From Cenococcum geophilum 1.58 (lineage: Eukaryota; Ascomycota; Dothideomycetes; Gloniales; Gloniaceae), in contig KV748290.1 in the NCBI GenBank assembly GCA_001692895.1, positions 153,200 through 217,199 on the forward strand: a stretch of DNA of 64,000 nucleotides, read 5' to 3'. How positions within the stretch are numbered: the first letter of the stretch is position 1; each line of letters starts with the position of its first letter. Shown in pieces: positions 1 through 11,912 of this stretch. Below the pieces are notes generated by a model. The model saw nothing but the letters and a program-made list of their open reading frames with translations, did no database searches and was not told the origin of the DNA. A program made the translations under genes and the position numbers.

Positions 1-297
1 GGACAAAGTGTAGCTACTATATAAAAATTTTAAGAGTTAATAACTAAGTAAGAAGTTAAACTATATTAGGTTAGGACCTTTTAAAATTATATAAAGGATT
101 TTACTAGTTATATTTAAGTTAAACCTATTAGCTAAAATAAAGGTGTACCCTATATAGTATATTGTAATACTAGAGCTAGTATATAGAAATATTAAGCTAC
201 CAATTTATAAAGCAAATATATATAGAGGATAAAAAAAAGATAAATAGTAAGTTTTAAAGATCGTTAGTTATAAGAACATTATATAAGGTAAGGATAG
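1..297 (+). pseudogene. Ty3/gypsy (family C) pol 3' end, integrase C-terminus to chromodomain start
   Basis: The sequence reads DKV*LLYKNFKS, then SKKLNYIRLGPFKI, and aligns along its length with 49765-50047 of the complete family C element. That is the region after the integrase core leading into the chromodomain (last recognisable residues SYKNI). In-frame TAG/TAA replace Trp and Gln. The left side is cut by the window edge and the right side by the copia insertion at 298. Identity as family C is firm. Whether sequence after 6155 belongs to the same copy is unclear. Confidence 0.8.
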
Positions 298-499
298 TAT
301 TAGGATACTTTAATATAGTGTAATAGACGTAATATACGTGCAGTGCAGTGTATAGTTAGATTCTTAAGGTCCTATTCTATAGTGTAGTGTTTAACAATAT
401 ATATGCGTTTCGCGTAGTTTATATACTCTATATACGTAACACATAAAACAAATAACTACCAGCCGTGCTGTCTCCTTTGTCTATTCCTATATTCCAATA
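298..499 (-). repeat. Copia 1 LTR (3' LTR on the minus strand)
   Basis: It begins TATTAGGATACT (RIP form of TGTTAGG) and ends CCAATA. It matches 5949-6155 throughout, including the GTGCAGTGCAGTG run and the TCTCCTTTGTCTATTCC end. TG...CA ends are eroded to TA. Confidence 0.85.
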
Positions 500-640
500 C
501 TAGCAACTATTTAAATGCTAGAAAACCAATAGAACCTCTTTTGTAATAGTAAAGATATTAAGCTAAAGGGAGGAAGAAGAAGAATTATTAAATAGCAGGT
601 AGATATATCGCGGGGGCCGCTAAGGCGCTAGTGTTAAGCG

Positions 641-686
641 AGCTAATAGCGATTTTCCATGCCGGGTATGGAAAATCCTAATTAGT
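641..686. repeat. 46-bp hairpin module (module 2) in copia 1 3' UTR
   Basis: This is a near-perfect inverted repeat with arms AGCTAATAGCGATTTTCCAT and ATGGAAAATCCTAATTAGTT around GCCGGGT. The same module occurs at 6611-6658, 27918-27964 and 32053-32099. Here it lies about 140 bp inside the 3' LTR of copia 1 and next to a GGCGCTAG / GCCGCTAAGG motif also seen beside the copy at 27918. Confidence 0.8.
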
Positions 687-699
687 TAAATCTCCTTTC

Positions 700-3600
700 G
701 TATTAAATATCTTTCCGTTTTACCTACTCTATAGTTTACAGTTCTAAGTAATTGGTATTAATTAACTTCTTAAGAGCTATAGATACCTTGCTTTTAGTTA
801 TTAAGTTAGCAGGGTTACTATTACTATTAATTTACTTAACTTCTATAACCTCCCTACGCTTATATAATTAATAAAGAGACATAACGTTTATTATAAGACG
901 TTTCTCTTATATAGTGCCTAGCTTAATAAGATATTTATAAAGTAATTTTAAGTCGGTATAAAGTACTAGTAGGAGTTCGATTTATAGAAGTTATTTAATA
1001 GTTAACTTAATTACGACGCCAATATTAAATCTATAGGCCATTACGTAGAGTTCTAAGGCTAGTACGCTTCTGGTAACTCTTTTACACTTAATTAATAACT
1101 AGTGGATAATATTAGCCTTATATAACGCGTCCTCTAATACTAGTATATATCCTATTTATAATAAGAGGTCCTTATTATTGGCGAATAAGGCGTTAATAAA
1201 AGTAAGTAGGCGTAATATATTAATGTCTAGTTTAACAAATATAAGGCCTCTTATTAGGTTATTAATTTGCAATTATAGTTGTTTATTAAGTACTATAATA
1301 TCTTCCTTTTTAGGGTTAATTACCTGGGCGGTAAAAGAGAGATTAAAGGAGGCTTTTGGTTAATATATAGAGGTAATATACGCGCCTCTTGCGCGTTACG
1401 CAATGTATTATTCCTTTATAGTTAGTATATTACGGACGGTACCTCTTAAGCTTATAGTTATAGCTACTTTACTAAGGTAAACTATGTTTAGGTTCTTATA
1501 CTGGCGTTTTTAGGTTATTATAATATTGTCTTTCTAAAAGAGTTAAATAATACATCTATTGAATTTAAGTAACTACTTAACCGTAAGTTGCTCGCTCTCT
1601 TTTACAAGAAAGTAAGCCTTTTTTAGCTGCTATTGTTCCGCGTCTACAAAGGTGGTATTAGCTAGAAAGAGAGTGTCGTTAGTTTAAAGGCTAATAATGC
1701 TAAAGTAGTTAGGAGTGTTACTCTATAAGAGGTAAGGATTATATATTAATAAGTTTATATTTAATTCCTTAATATAATAATTATAGTAGGTTATAAACTA
1801 GTAATTACCTACTTCTGGGACACCGTATAAAGGCTTAATTACCTTTAGGATTAAGTTCTTTCTAATACCTAGTTGGCTTCCTAGTTTGTAAGGTGGTCGG
1901 ATATAAAAGTCTTAATTTAGCTTTATAAGAGACTAGATATACGCCTAAGATATATTTTATAGGTATAACTGTATACCGTTACCTTGTAGTATTACTACAG
2001 TGCATAGAATAAGGTGTTAGCTAACTTATTAAATGGTAAGTAACTAGGTTAGTATAATGCCTTTTTTAAAATCGTTATACGCTTAGACGACGAGTTTTAA
2101 TTTCTTAAAGGCTTTGTTAGTATCGGGGTTCTTAATCTTATCTATAAATTATAAGTTAAAAATTCTGGTTCCCGCAGGTACGTCTTAAGGGTTAATTATC
2201 TTAAATACGCCCTTTTTAATTAGTCCTGTAATTTCCTTTTAACGGGACGTTTTGAACTGCTTATTATTGCTATCCTCTTATAAGAATACAGTAATGTCAG
2301 CAGTATTAATATAAGGGGGATACTTGTAGGGTTTTCCTCTTCCTTAGCGGGGTGGTTGTGCTTCTTTAGTTTTAGTAAGGGACGGTTTCTATATAGAGAC
2401 GGTTTCTATAGTGGGTTAAATGCTATTAGTTTAGATATTATTAACTTAGGTACTATTAGCTTAAATATCTTTGGCCTAAATATATTTGGGGTCTATTAAG
2501 TATAGTTTAATAATAGTGTTATGGAACTTTATAGGGCTGCTGGGTAGGTTAATAGTATATATTTCTCCTTTAATATTTAGTAGATTATATAGTTCTGCCT
2601 AGTATTTAGGTTGTCCCATATTGCCTTCTCTCTAAATTAGTATTAAAGAGTTAAGGGGTAGATTATAAATTGCGGTAGTCTTGGGGCTATTGCGTATATT
2701 AAGTATATCTACAACCTAGCGTTCCGCTTATATTTTCTTTACTTCCTCTATAGCTTTCTTAAGTATAATTATACGCTATATTACTATAGGTAAAGGTGCA
2801 TTAGACTCTGTTATTTGGGGGTACGCTCTAAATACTAATAGTGTAGGTATTAGGCCGTCTGGTCCTATGGAGTCATTAATTACTTTAAAGGCTATTTATA
2901 GTACTATATCCTTATTAATTCGTAGTATTTTAAAGGTAATAATATAGTATATACGTCGCAAGGGGCTATAGTAACGCTCTACCATGCTAATTAAGTTGTG
3001 AGCTTTAACCGGTACGCTCTTTATAGTAGTGCCTATATTAACCGCGTATTGCTTAAACTCTCTACTAATAAAGTTCTTTCCTGCGTTNTNTNNAATTATA
3101 TCTANGGGGCCTAGGTATATNTTAATCTAGCACATTTATAANATNTCCTATATATACTTAGCGCTAATATTTTATAGCNATCTACCTATTTAAAATNGGG
3201 TGCCTTTATTAACGATATAAAGTACGGGCCTGCTGTTAATGTATATAATATTAATAATAATGTAGTAGTTAAAATTAACGTTATCCTTTAAGGTAAATCT
3301 AAATCTGCCTAGTAACTTTCCGTGCTTTTAATAGTATAAGCAGTAGCGGGTAATATACTTAAGGGTTTTACAATTAGTATCGTTTTTATAGCCAGCGCGG
3401 TCTAATATTCTTTTAAGTTGCTATACTAATAGATATCTAAAGCGTTAGTGTAGGCGTTACAATTCTATATTAGTTAAGTAGTATGGGTTTTAGTTAAAAG
3501 ACTTTGTAATAAATATATGTAATAAAGTATTCTATAGTAGAAACAGGTGTCCAAATTAGCGCATGACTGGTATGGTCTTTAAGGGGGTTATTAGGACATT

Positions 3601-5690
3601 CTTTAGGTTGTTAAAGTACACTTATAAGTTGTCTATATCTGCTAAGCAAAGTAGGAAAAGGGTATTAACTTTAATAACGTAAAACTCTACTGTGCCTATT
3701 AGTGTAACTACTTTAATAAAACTAATAGAAGATGTGGAACCTATTCAAAACTATACGCTAACTATGCCTTTCGTAGACTTATTTAACTATACTTTATAAA
3801 TCTTCTAAAGTGTAAGGAACTAACTATATCCTATTATAGAACGTTTAGAGGCTTTAGTGTTAATTATTATACCTATAAACTTTGTAGAGGTATAGTATAA
3901 GGTTGTATTGTACGCAAACGGGTCTATATTAGTAAGGAATGCATCTATTATAGTATTGATAGTTATAACTACGTAGCTATATACTCTATTAGCCAGTTCT
4001 AAAGCTATAGTGGTTGCATTATCTAGTTCGATCTCGCTGTATAAAGTATAGTATGCTATGGCCTAGTCGTCTTCGTTTAATAGGGTGCTGGAGTTTATGT
4101 TAACTACTAGGGCGTTAAATGCGTTAGTAATCTCATTATCTAAGTCGTTATCCTTATTGTTATCGCCTTCGTAGTCTATAATATATTACTTTATTCATTC
4201 CTAAAAGTGGTCCTTAAACTTATTTTTAAACTTAGTCTTAGACTCTTTTTGCTCCTCCTTAGTATGTTTCTATAAGTAATATCCTTCCCTATTATATACG
4301 AAGCAACATAGTTTTTATTGGTTGCGGTTATATAAGGGGTTTCTGCGGTTGCTACGGTTATTATCTCTTCTATAGAATTGTCGGTTTATAAAGAAAGCTT
4401 ATATCTTCTCCGTATACTCTTTCTTATATACTATAATAGACGATTAAAGTTTATTAATAAGGGCTCTAAAGTTATCCGGTGGGTTAGAGACTATATATCT
4501 ATATGCTAGTATTCCTTAGTAAAAAGTGACAATTTTGTTATAAAGGAAGTCTATGGTTTATAGAGTAGGTCTAAGGCTATACTATAGTTAACAAAGTCTA
4601 TAAATTAGTAATTAGAGGCATTCGCTTATAGACTTATCTATATTTCCTACTATTACTATTATAAGTATAATAATATTCTACTTGTCTAGGTTCTTGCGTT
4701 AAAATCCTAGTCCTTTAAAGAAATTCTAAAGGTGCTTATAGGCTTTGGCAAATAGTAGGCGGGATAGTTAGTTTATATAGAAGTGGTTTAAAGCTAGTCC
4801 TTTTAATATAGTAGGGAATGCCTTAAGGTAAGCTTCTTATGGTACGTCTGCTTAATTATAGATATTATAGAATATTATTAATTTATAGTTAAGGCTTTTG
4901 TTTATGCTACTATATTTCTACTCCTCTATATATATCTTAGTTATATTCGCAATTTCCTTACTATAATTAGTTGCAGTAACAGGGCGGTTCTCCTTATTTG
5001 TGGGTTATATGTGGAGTTATTATATTATTATGGGTTAAAGTATAACGGATAGTGTAAAAGTAGAGGTAGTTTGTATACCGGTTAGTTAGGTTGCAGTAGC
5101 TTTAGCTTATTATTACTCCTTTAAGGTACCCTTTGTTATATATACCTTAATTAATCTAGATAGCGTCGGTCCGTACTTATTGTTAGCTAATTTAATTATC
5201 TCTCTGCTTTATTCGGTTTGGTCTTTTTTTTAATACTATATTATATAAAGACTAAGGGAGCGTTTTACCTTGTTTATAGTTAATACTAACCTATACTCCT
5301 CTAATATTTAGGTAGTTATATAGTTGCTAAAGCTAGTATAAGGGGATCTGCGTAAAGATATTAACCGTAAAGTCCTTAAAATCTCCCTGGAACGATTCCT
5401 AGAGTATTAAGTTTAGCTAGTTGTATATCTCTATATATACGTACATCTTATATTATAAGTAGTTAGTTAGTTTGTCTTTAAAGGCTTCCGTTAGGTTAAT
5501 TTTATCTTCTTATTTAGCTGCTTCTTCCTTTTAGTCTTTCTTTATTCCTAATATCTTGTGTTTTATATATTATTTAAGTAAGTAAGGGTATTCGTAGGGT
5601 AGAGGTAGGGGAGTAGTTAAGGAGGCGGTTAAGGAGGTAGTTGAGTTGTTTAAGTTAGGTAAAGGGTAAGGTGTTCTGCGCAGTAATCTT
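700..5690 (-). pseudogene. Copia 1 Gag-Pol polyprotein, broken by RIP stops
   Basis: Read on the minus strand the domains follow copia order. Gag is at about 5690-4330. A zinc-knuckle-like CCFVYNREGYYL*KH (consensus CxxC...H) lies at about 4320-4245. A protease region follows, then a pre-integrase/integrase region at about 3500-2700. The RT begins near 2200 and contains VIKPLYGVPEVGN (about 1800-1900) and QTNDTLFLA (catalytic TDDT changed to TNDT). RNase H shows CKRVTRSVLALELYVMA at about 1030-1090. Dozens of in-frame TAG/TAA stand for Gln or Trp. No intact product is possible. N bases at about 3087-3187 fall in the integrase. Start and end are approximate. Confidence 0.85.
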
Positions 5691-5948
5691 CTGGAATAGA
5701 TAGAACGAGAAAAATAAATTATTGTAGATATTTGTCCAAATTCTATGAATGGAGATTCAGATATTTAGAAGTCGTTGTGGATACTAAATAAGTACTTCTA
5801 GGTGGTTTCTCTTCTTCTCTTTAACTGAAATAGGCTAATAGGAAAGGTAGATAAGTATAACTATCTTCTAATCTACTGCAAGGTGGACAGTATAACTGTC
5901 TTTTAAGCTATCTACGTGTTTCCTAATCTATACACGCTTACTAATTAG

Positions 5949-6155
5949 TGTTAGGATACTTTAATATGGTGCAATAGACGTAATATACGTGCAGTGCAGT
6001 GCAGTGTGTAGTTAGATTCTTAAGGTTCTATTCTATAGTATAGTGTTTAACAATATATACGCGTTTTGCGTAGTTTACGTGCTTTATATACGTGATATAT
6101 AAAATAAATAACTACTAGCCATGGTGTCTCCTTTGTCTATTCCTATATTCTAATA
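5949..6155 (-). repeat. Copia 1 LTR (5' LTR on the minus strand)
   Basis: It begins TGTTAGGATACT and ends TTCTAATA. It has three CAGTG units where the other LTR has two. It is followed by GATAT, near-matching the left flank. Confidence 0.85.
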
Positions 6156-6660
6156 GATATAAATAAGGAGTCTAATAATAGAATAATAGGGTATATTGTA
6201 TATATAGAGACAAATCCTTAAGGGAAAAGGAGGAGTCTATATATAAGGTAGGAAGGGTTTTCCCTAAGTATATACAGCGTATATACCTTATAGATAAGTT
6301 ACCTCTAAGTTACCCCAGGGTTACCTATACCTTACAGCTATATAACTATCTACTTAGGTTTTACCTAACAATGCCCCCCTCCCTTTAAAAAGGGTTGTCC
6401 CCAATCCTTTATATACTTAAGCCTTAATAAAACCCTATAAGGAAAACCTTGGTAGGGAAAAAATTTAGAGGGGAAAGAGCGTTTTAATTTTGTGTATAAA
6501 GAGACGGGTAGTATATATACGTGGCGCGAAGATATTAAGGAACTTTAACTAGCAGTTAAAGTTATTTAATTAGTTAAATTTGCCTTACTAAAACTCCCCC
6601 ACATTTAACTAAGCTAATAGTAATTTTATATACCTAGTATAGAAAATCCTAATTAGTCTA
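6156..6660. other. LTR-retrotransposon debris with an LTR/polypurine junction and both palindrome modules
   Basis: No usable frame is present. At 6370/6371 an LTR-like end ACCTAACA abuts ATGCCCCCCTCCC. On the minus strand this reads as a purine tract followed by TGTTAGGT, the usual start of a 3' LTR. Module 1 (degraded, 6541-6563) and module 2 (6611-6658) follow. The two modules are in the opposite relative orientation to copia 2, so they do not travel only as one fixed unit. Confidence 0.5.
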
Positions 6661-6775
6661 TTTAATAGGTAGGGCTAGTAGAGCTTAATACCGTTACCTA
6701 AATTTAGTAGACTAGAAATATTCTAAAAGCTTACTTATATAGGCAGGTTGCTAGTACCTCGTAGGTTAGTTATAG

Positions 6776-6985
6776 GTTATTTATATATAGCCAGATTTAT
6801 AAACGGTAAGGCTATATACTTATTAAATTCGCCGCTAACCCTACTTTAGCCTTACGCTATATATACTTTATGGGTAAGTTATAAGTTACTTATATATAGC
6901 CGGGTTTAGGATAATAAAGCTATATACCTATTAAATCCGCCGCTAATTTATACTTTAGCCTTACGCGTTATCTATATAGTATATA
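6776..6985. repeat. Direct tandem duplication of about 109 bp
   Basis: Two copies start GTTATTTATATATAGCC (6776) and GTTACTTATATATAGCC (6885). Both contain a GCTATATAC-TATTAAAT-CGCCGCTAA core and end near TTTAGCCTTACGC. The differences are mostly transitions. The surroundings (6661-7140) are AT-rich with no frame. Confidence 0.75.
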
Positions 6986-7149
6986 CATAAAATAGTATAG
7001 GTTATTAGTATAGGTTACTACTAGTAGGTTACTAGTAGGTTATAAACCCTAATTAAATAGACCCTAGTTATAAATAGGCCTATTTTCTAATATATAAATA
7101 ATCTGCTTAGCTAGTATAGAGTAACGGACTAGGTTTAAAAAGGGTGCTT

Positions 7150-7700
7150 TTTAAATTAAGCTTTGTTATTAGTATACGCTATAGCCTTACCTATAAGTTA
7201 CTAGCATTGCTAGGTTATATTAGAGTGTAGCTTATATAGGATATTAATAAATTAAAACTTTACCCTATATATGCGCCGCAGTTCTTATAGTAATTATTAC
7301 TTATTCTTTAATCCCTTAGAACGTCCTCTACTCTACTTTAATATAGGTTATATTGTAATAGCGGCGCTTACTTTTCGCCTACGCTTTAGCTATAAGGCTA
7401 AAATATCCCACTTATAGTACTTATCTAGCAGTTATTAATAATTCTTAAGTTCTATCTCGTATTTCTACTTATTATACTTATTTAGCTATCCTAGCTATTT
7501 AATAAGGTATTATAGTTATTTAGCACGATCCTAGTAGGTAATAATTACTTTTACTTCCCAGCTGCCTTCCTTAAGCTCTTTTACTACTAGGGATTAAAAC
7601 TTAGGGCGTAACCTATTGTTATAGGACGGGGGTAGTGGCTATAGAGCGTATGTATTTAAGGAGTCTATAAGACGTTACGCAATCGATTATAAGGGTTAAG
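7150..7700 (-). pseudogene. Unrecognised broken reading frame
   Basis: A minus-strand frame stays protein-like for about 180 codons if TAG/TAA are read as Gln or Trp. It contains LVVKELKEGSWEVKVIITY, then DRAK*L*YLIK*LG*LNKYNK and DKYYKWDILAL*LKRRRKVS. It is Lys/Gln/Leu-rich and probably helical. I cannot name a family. It sits between LTR debris and the LTR end of gypsy F and could be an accessory or captured ORF. The stops match the RIP pattern of the neighbours. Confidence 0.35.
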
Positions 7701-7809
7701 GGCGTAAGGAGGTAATATACCTACGCGTAGCTAATATAAGCTATACGTAAGGTATATATAAGAGTATAGGGCTCTCCTATAGAGGCCCCTACGCTAGGGT
7801 TCCGTAATA
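7650..7809 (-). repeat. 3' LTR of gypsy F, left end uncertain
   Basis: The inner end is clear. GGTTCCGTAATA ends at 7809 and is followed by CTACCCCCCTTTTT, the minus-strand polypurine tract. The same arrangement occurs at the gypsy B LTR (11786/11787). The outer end is not determined because no second LTR copy is in the window. Confidence 0.5.
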
Positions 7810-7973
7810 CTACCCCCCTTTTTATAGAGGCGGAGCTCTGGCGACGCTATAGTTACTATATATATATAAAAGGGACACTTAAAGTATAGAAAAGAAGAAA
7901 GGGGGTTATTATTAAAGGCTTAAAACAACGTTATATAATAAGGCTTGGCATCTAAAAATCCAACTAATTAGAT

Positions 7974-7996
7974 AACTTTAACCACCGGTTAAAGTT
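7974..7996. repeat. 23-bp palindrome (module 1) in gypsy F 3' UTR
   Basis: The arms are AACTTTAACC and GGTTAAAGTT around ACC. It is flanked by AACTAATTAGAT on the left and CCTAGATATTTTAA on the right, like the other copies. The stretch 7810-8090 holds no other recognisable structure. Confidence 0.85.
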
Positions 7997-8089
7997 CCTA
8001 GATATTTTAATAATATTCTAATTATATAATCGCACTTTGCTATAATCTAATGGCAATTTAATGGCAATTCGCCCTTACGTGGTAATATA

Positions 8090-8561
8090 TAACGGTTTAA
8101 CTCTATAAGGGCTTCTATAGAGAATTAGATATAAAATCTCTGCTTAGGCCTAGTTTCTATAGGTTTATATAGTAAAAGTCGCTAATTAAATCCTTTATAT
8201 TTTTAAAGTCTTCCTATAGTTGCTATTCTGGCTAATTTATATTAAATTCTGTGTATATAGCTCTATAGTAGAGCTATCGTCCTCTATCTTTTCCAAAGTA
8301 TTTAAAGTTAATAATTCGTTTAATAGTCCACTCCTTATAGTTCTTATCTTTATTCTTATCTTAGATTAGTATTAGTAGGGGTTTAGGCTATATCTACCCT
8401 AGTAAAGGGTTAGGCTAATGGAGATATAATAGCTATAGGTAAAATATAGGCTATATCCTATAGGTGGTTAGGGTAGGTAGGAGTTCTAGCTTATATATAG
8501 CTCCTCTATTAATAACTTATTTAATTAGATAGGGGCTAAGGTTCTTATAATTAAGTAACTT
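8090..8561 (-). pseudogene. Gypsy F pol 3' end with chromodomain
   Basis: The minus strand reads KNLSPYLIK*VINRGAIYKL, then a chromodomain EWTIKRIINFKYFGKDRGR...LYYRAIYTEFNINQPE...EDFKNIKDLISDFYYI. The frame is continuous with the integrase fragment at 17815-18397 once the LINE and one TSD copy are removed (RPIKLLN joins YKNLSPYLI). The chromodomain would target integration to modified histones. RIP stops are present. Confidence 0.82.
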
Positions 8562-11554
8562 ACGTCGCTACTAAACGATAGGTAGAGTGCCTACTAAAAG
8601 CTATAGACACCTAGGGCCTTAAGCTGGCCACCCCCCCTAGAGCAATTATATGGCAATGAGGATCCGCCAGAAGTATAATTGACCTTACATTTATGGACGA
8701 AGGCCTATACTAGAGACTTAAAAGGTACAACCCTAAAGAAGAATAGGCACTCACTTTAGACCATATCCCCATCTAGATACAGCTAGATTTAGACATTAAG
8801 GCGCAACTAAATAGCAAAAGATACGCAATAAGGATGCTTAAGGCAGACAGCTTCCTTAATATAGTTAAACAACAACTCTAAGACCTAGAAGAAATCCACC
8901 CGATACCAAATAAGCGAGGCTTATTAGCCACCCCTAAGGAAATCAACTAAAGACTAGAAAGGATCCAGGCAGTAATTAAAAATGGGTTAAAAGAGCACTG
9001 CCCGGTCTTAAGACCAGGCCCCTATACGCGATATATATGGTCTATATAATGCGCAGTTCTTATAGCTAGCCAACAATAAGCAAGAAGGAAATACTTAAGT
9101 AGCTATAACTCTAAAGATAAGAGATGATATAAAGACATAAGAAACCAGTTAAAGAATATCCTAAAAAAAGAAGCAAGAAACAACTAGAGATAATTTATAA
9201 ACGAGCATACTTTTAACCCGAGCCTCCCCTATAATAAGGGCCTGTAGGCTATAGCAAAATAGGTAAAGAAAAAGGTAGGGCGACTAGCAGAAGACCTATA
9301 CCTACCACCCCTACGAAGAGTAGGGGAATCACAGGCTACTAATAATAACGATAAGAAGGCAAAGATCCTTATAGAAAGGTTCTTCCCCTAACCAGCTCTA
9401 GTAGACCTTAGTAATATTACGGGTAAAACACCAGTAACTTACCTGTGGGTTAACAGCGATATAACAATAGAGGAAATGGCTAAAACTATTAGCCGCCTTT
9501 TAAACAATATAGTACTAGGACTAGATGGGATTCTAAATAAGGCCCTAAAGACCTGTGGATTACTTATAGTACCCTAGCTTACAGATATAGCCAGACTTTA
9601 CTATAGGCTACTACCCACGACTCGGAAGATCTATAACGACGGTTATTCTATAAAAAGAAGGTAAAGCAGATTACTTAATCCCAGGAAGCTACCGCCCTAT
9701 TGCTTTAGAAAATACCCTTAGCAAGATTTTAGAAAAGGTAATAGCGGACCGCATAACAGACATGGCTAAGGAACACGCCCTACTACCATAGAGCTAAATA
9801 GGGGCAAGAAAGAACCGCTTAACACTATCAGCACTTACGCTACTTGCTGCCACTATTAAATCCGCATAGGCGATGCAAAGGGACTTTGTAGTATTAATGC
9901 TTAGCCTAGATATTAGTGGCGCCTATAATAACGTACCCCATAAGCGTCTCCTATATATCCTTAGGGCAAAAGGCTTCCTAAAATAGATTATATAATTTGT
10001 TTAAGGGTTTATAAGTTAGAAAGAAATATTACTAGTTTTTAGCAGATACTAGAGCCCCCCTATTGCAGTTATAATAGGAATACTACAAGGATCACCCCTC
10101 TTACCTATACTCTTCCTTTTCTTTATAAGCAACCTACTTAACTCCTTTAAGGAAGGGGCGACCTAGGGGATAAGCTTTATTAATAATACAAACCTAATTA
10201 TATACGGGCTAACAGCCGTAGAGAATTATAGAATACTAGAGAAAGCTTATAATACCTATATAGAATAGGCAAGACAATATAAAGTCCAATTTTTACCAAA
10301 GAAATACCAGCTAATCCATTTTATAAGAAAACGCAACTAATCTATAAATCTCTAGCATATAATTTACATCTAAGGCTTTAGGGGTTAACCAGTTTAGGGC
10401 CTAAGGGTATTAGGAGTATGGGTAAATAGCAAGCTCTAATAGAGCGCATATACGGCGTAAGCAGCCCATAAGGGCCAAGCACAGTATATTATATTATTTA
10501 GGATCGTTAATTCTATATAGGGTCTATACTTCTAGAGGTTACGCCTCCTATATATAGCAGTTGTCTAGCTAACCATAACGTATAGGTCTAGTATTTGGGC
10601 CATTAGAGAATCTAAGAAAGGCCCCCCTAAGTTACTCCTTAAACCACTCCAAAAGGTCTAAACAGCCTGCCTCTAAAGTATAATAGGCGGATATAAGCAA
10701 ACGGCCACAGCACTACTTAAGAAGGAAGCCAATATTCCCCCCCTATAACTATATATTAAAGCCGCTGCAATATAAAGGGCGCAAAATAAACGCAACTCTA
10801 ATGTTATAAAGTATATTAAGACACGCCTAAATAAACTATAGAGGGACCCTAGGGCGCCCTATAGGAGAATAAACTAATAACCCTAAAGTAGGGAAGATAT
10901 ATTGGAGAAATAGGTAAAGAAAGCAAAAGAAGAATAGTACTGCTTTAGGGCCTAGGCCTATATAGAGGAGGAAGGGAAACGCGTAAGAGGCCAGTAAAAA
11001 CAACAGTAAGAGAGAGAAAGGAGCTAAAGTAGAGTATAAAAGAACGCCAGGAAACCATCTACCGCGATATAATACTGGTTAGACTAACGCTAAAGAGGTA
11101 TATAGAAGTTAAAGGTACAGAGGCTAACTAAGGCAAGAGGAACCTAAGTTGTAGCATAGTTAACGCTATAGGGGGTAAACACTCTAAGGCTCTAAGAAGG
11201 CCTAATAAAGGCAGAAAATATAATGGCAATACTCTTAAGAATAGGAATAATAGGACTAAAAGACTGGCTCTACTAGGTAGGTGTCCTAGTAGGTAGCCTA
11301 AGATACGAATATAGCTAGCTAAGACAGATACTAAAACATATAATACTATTATGCCCCTTACGCACCAACTAAGAAGTAATACTCTTAGTAGCTAGTATAG
11401 AGAACTATAATATACTGCTCTTGATATAAAAAGGCCTTAAGGCAGTTACTTAGTAGCTTATTAGCCAAAATATACTAAACCAGTTCTGGGTTATAAAGGA
11501 AATAGTAATAAAGGGCGGGGGGGCGAGTAACGGGCGCCCCCTAATAACTCTACA
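8562..11554 (+). pseudogene. LINE ORF2: endonuclease C-terminus, reverse transcriptase, zinc-knuckle tail
   Basis: The endonuclease end reads IIDLTFMDEGLY (about 8690-8720). RT motifs are SYRPIALENTLSKILEKVIADR (about 9690-9760, across a frame change), LSLDISGAYNNVPHKRL (about 9900) and GILQGSPLLPILF (about 10075). The catalytic FIDD appears as FINN in ISFINNTNLIIYGL (about 10170), a G-to-A change expected from RIP. Near 11290-11370 a tail resembling CxCG...H..LxC of Tad elements appears as YEYS*L...KHIILLCPLR. Stops are TAG/TAA, and there are a few frameshifts. A full-length Tad ORF2 would carry a complete N-terminal endonuclease, which is missing here. Confidence 0.85.
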
Positions 11555-11559
11555 GTAGT

Positions 11560-11786
11560 TGTTAGCGACTTAGTCAATTAAGACATAAGCACGGCAAAAG
11601 GGTCGCGCAAGCCTGTACGATTGGATTGTCTATAAACGAGAATCTAAAGCTAAAGAAAGGAAAGGAGAAGAAGGGGAGCGCCGCTTAAAGCTATATACGA
11701 TCTTCGCGTCACATAACCGCAATATACGGCAATCTGTGGCAACTTGCCGGTGCGTAGTTCTGCCAAGTTCTGCCAGTACCGTAATA
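11560..11786 (-). repeat. Gypsy B 3' LTR
   Basis: It begins TGTTAGCGACTTAG and ends AGTACCGTAATA (RIP form of GTAACA). It contains GGCAATCTGTGGCAAC and two TTCTGCCA decamers close to the end. It is almost identical to 17303-17529. Confidence 0.92.
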
Positions 11787-11863
11787 TTACCCCCCCCTCT
11801 AAAAAAGCCTGCCCTTAGGCTTTGCCGCTAAAAGTTTTAGCAAGAGAATTTAACTAATTAGAT

Positions 11864-11886
11864 AACTTTAACCGCCGGTTAAAGTT
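11864..11886. repeat. 23-bp palindrome (module 1) in gypsy B 3' UTR
   Basis: The arms are AACTTTAACC and GGTTAAAGTT around GCC. The flanks AACTAATTAGAT and CCTAGATATCTTAA are shared with the other copies. Read on the minus strand, the shared block begins at the pol stop codon (LEIS-stop). Confidence 0.88.
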
Positions 11887-11912
11887 CCTAGATATCTTAA
11901 CACCTTACATAA

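Larger units (their letters stand above)
298..6155 (-). mobile_element. Ty1/copia element 1, full length, RIP-degraded
   Basis: It is bounded by two direct LTR copies (298-499 and 5949-6155) and coded on the minus strand in copia order gag, protease, integrase, RT, RNase H. The likely TSD is GATAG/GATAT (293-297 and 6156-6160), four of five bases matching. It sits in the chromodomain end of an older gypsy. The right LTR has one extra 5-bp CAGTG unit in a short tandem run, which explains the 202 versus 207 bp LTR lengths. Several N bases lie at about 3087-3187. Confidence 0.88.
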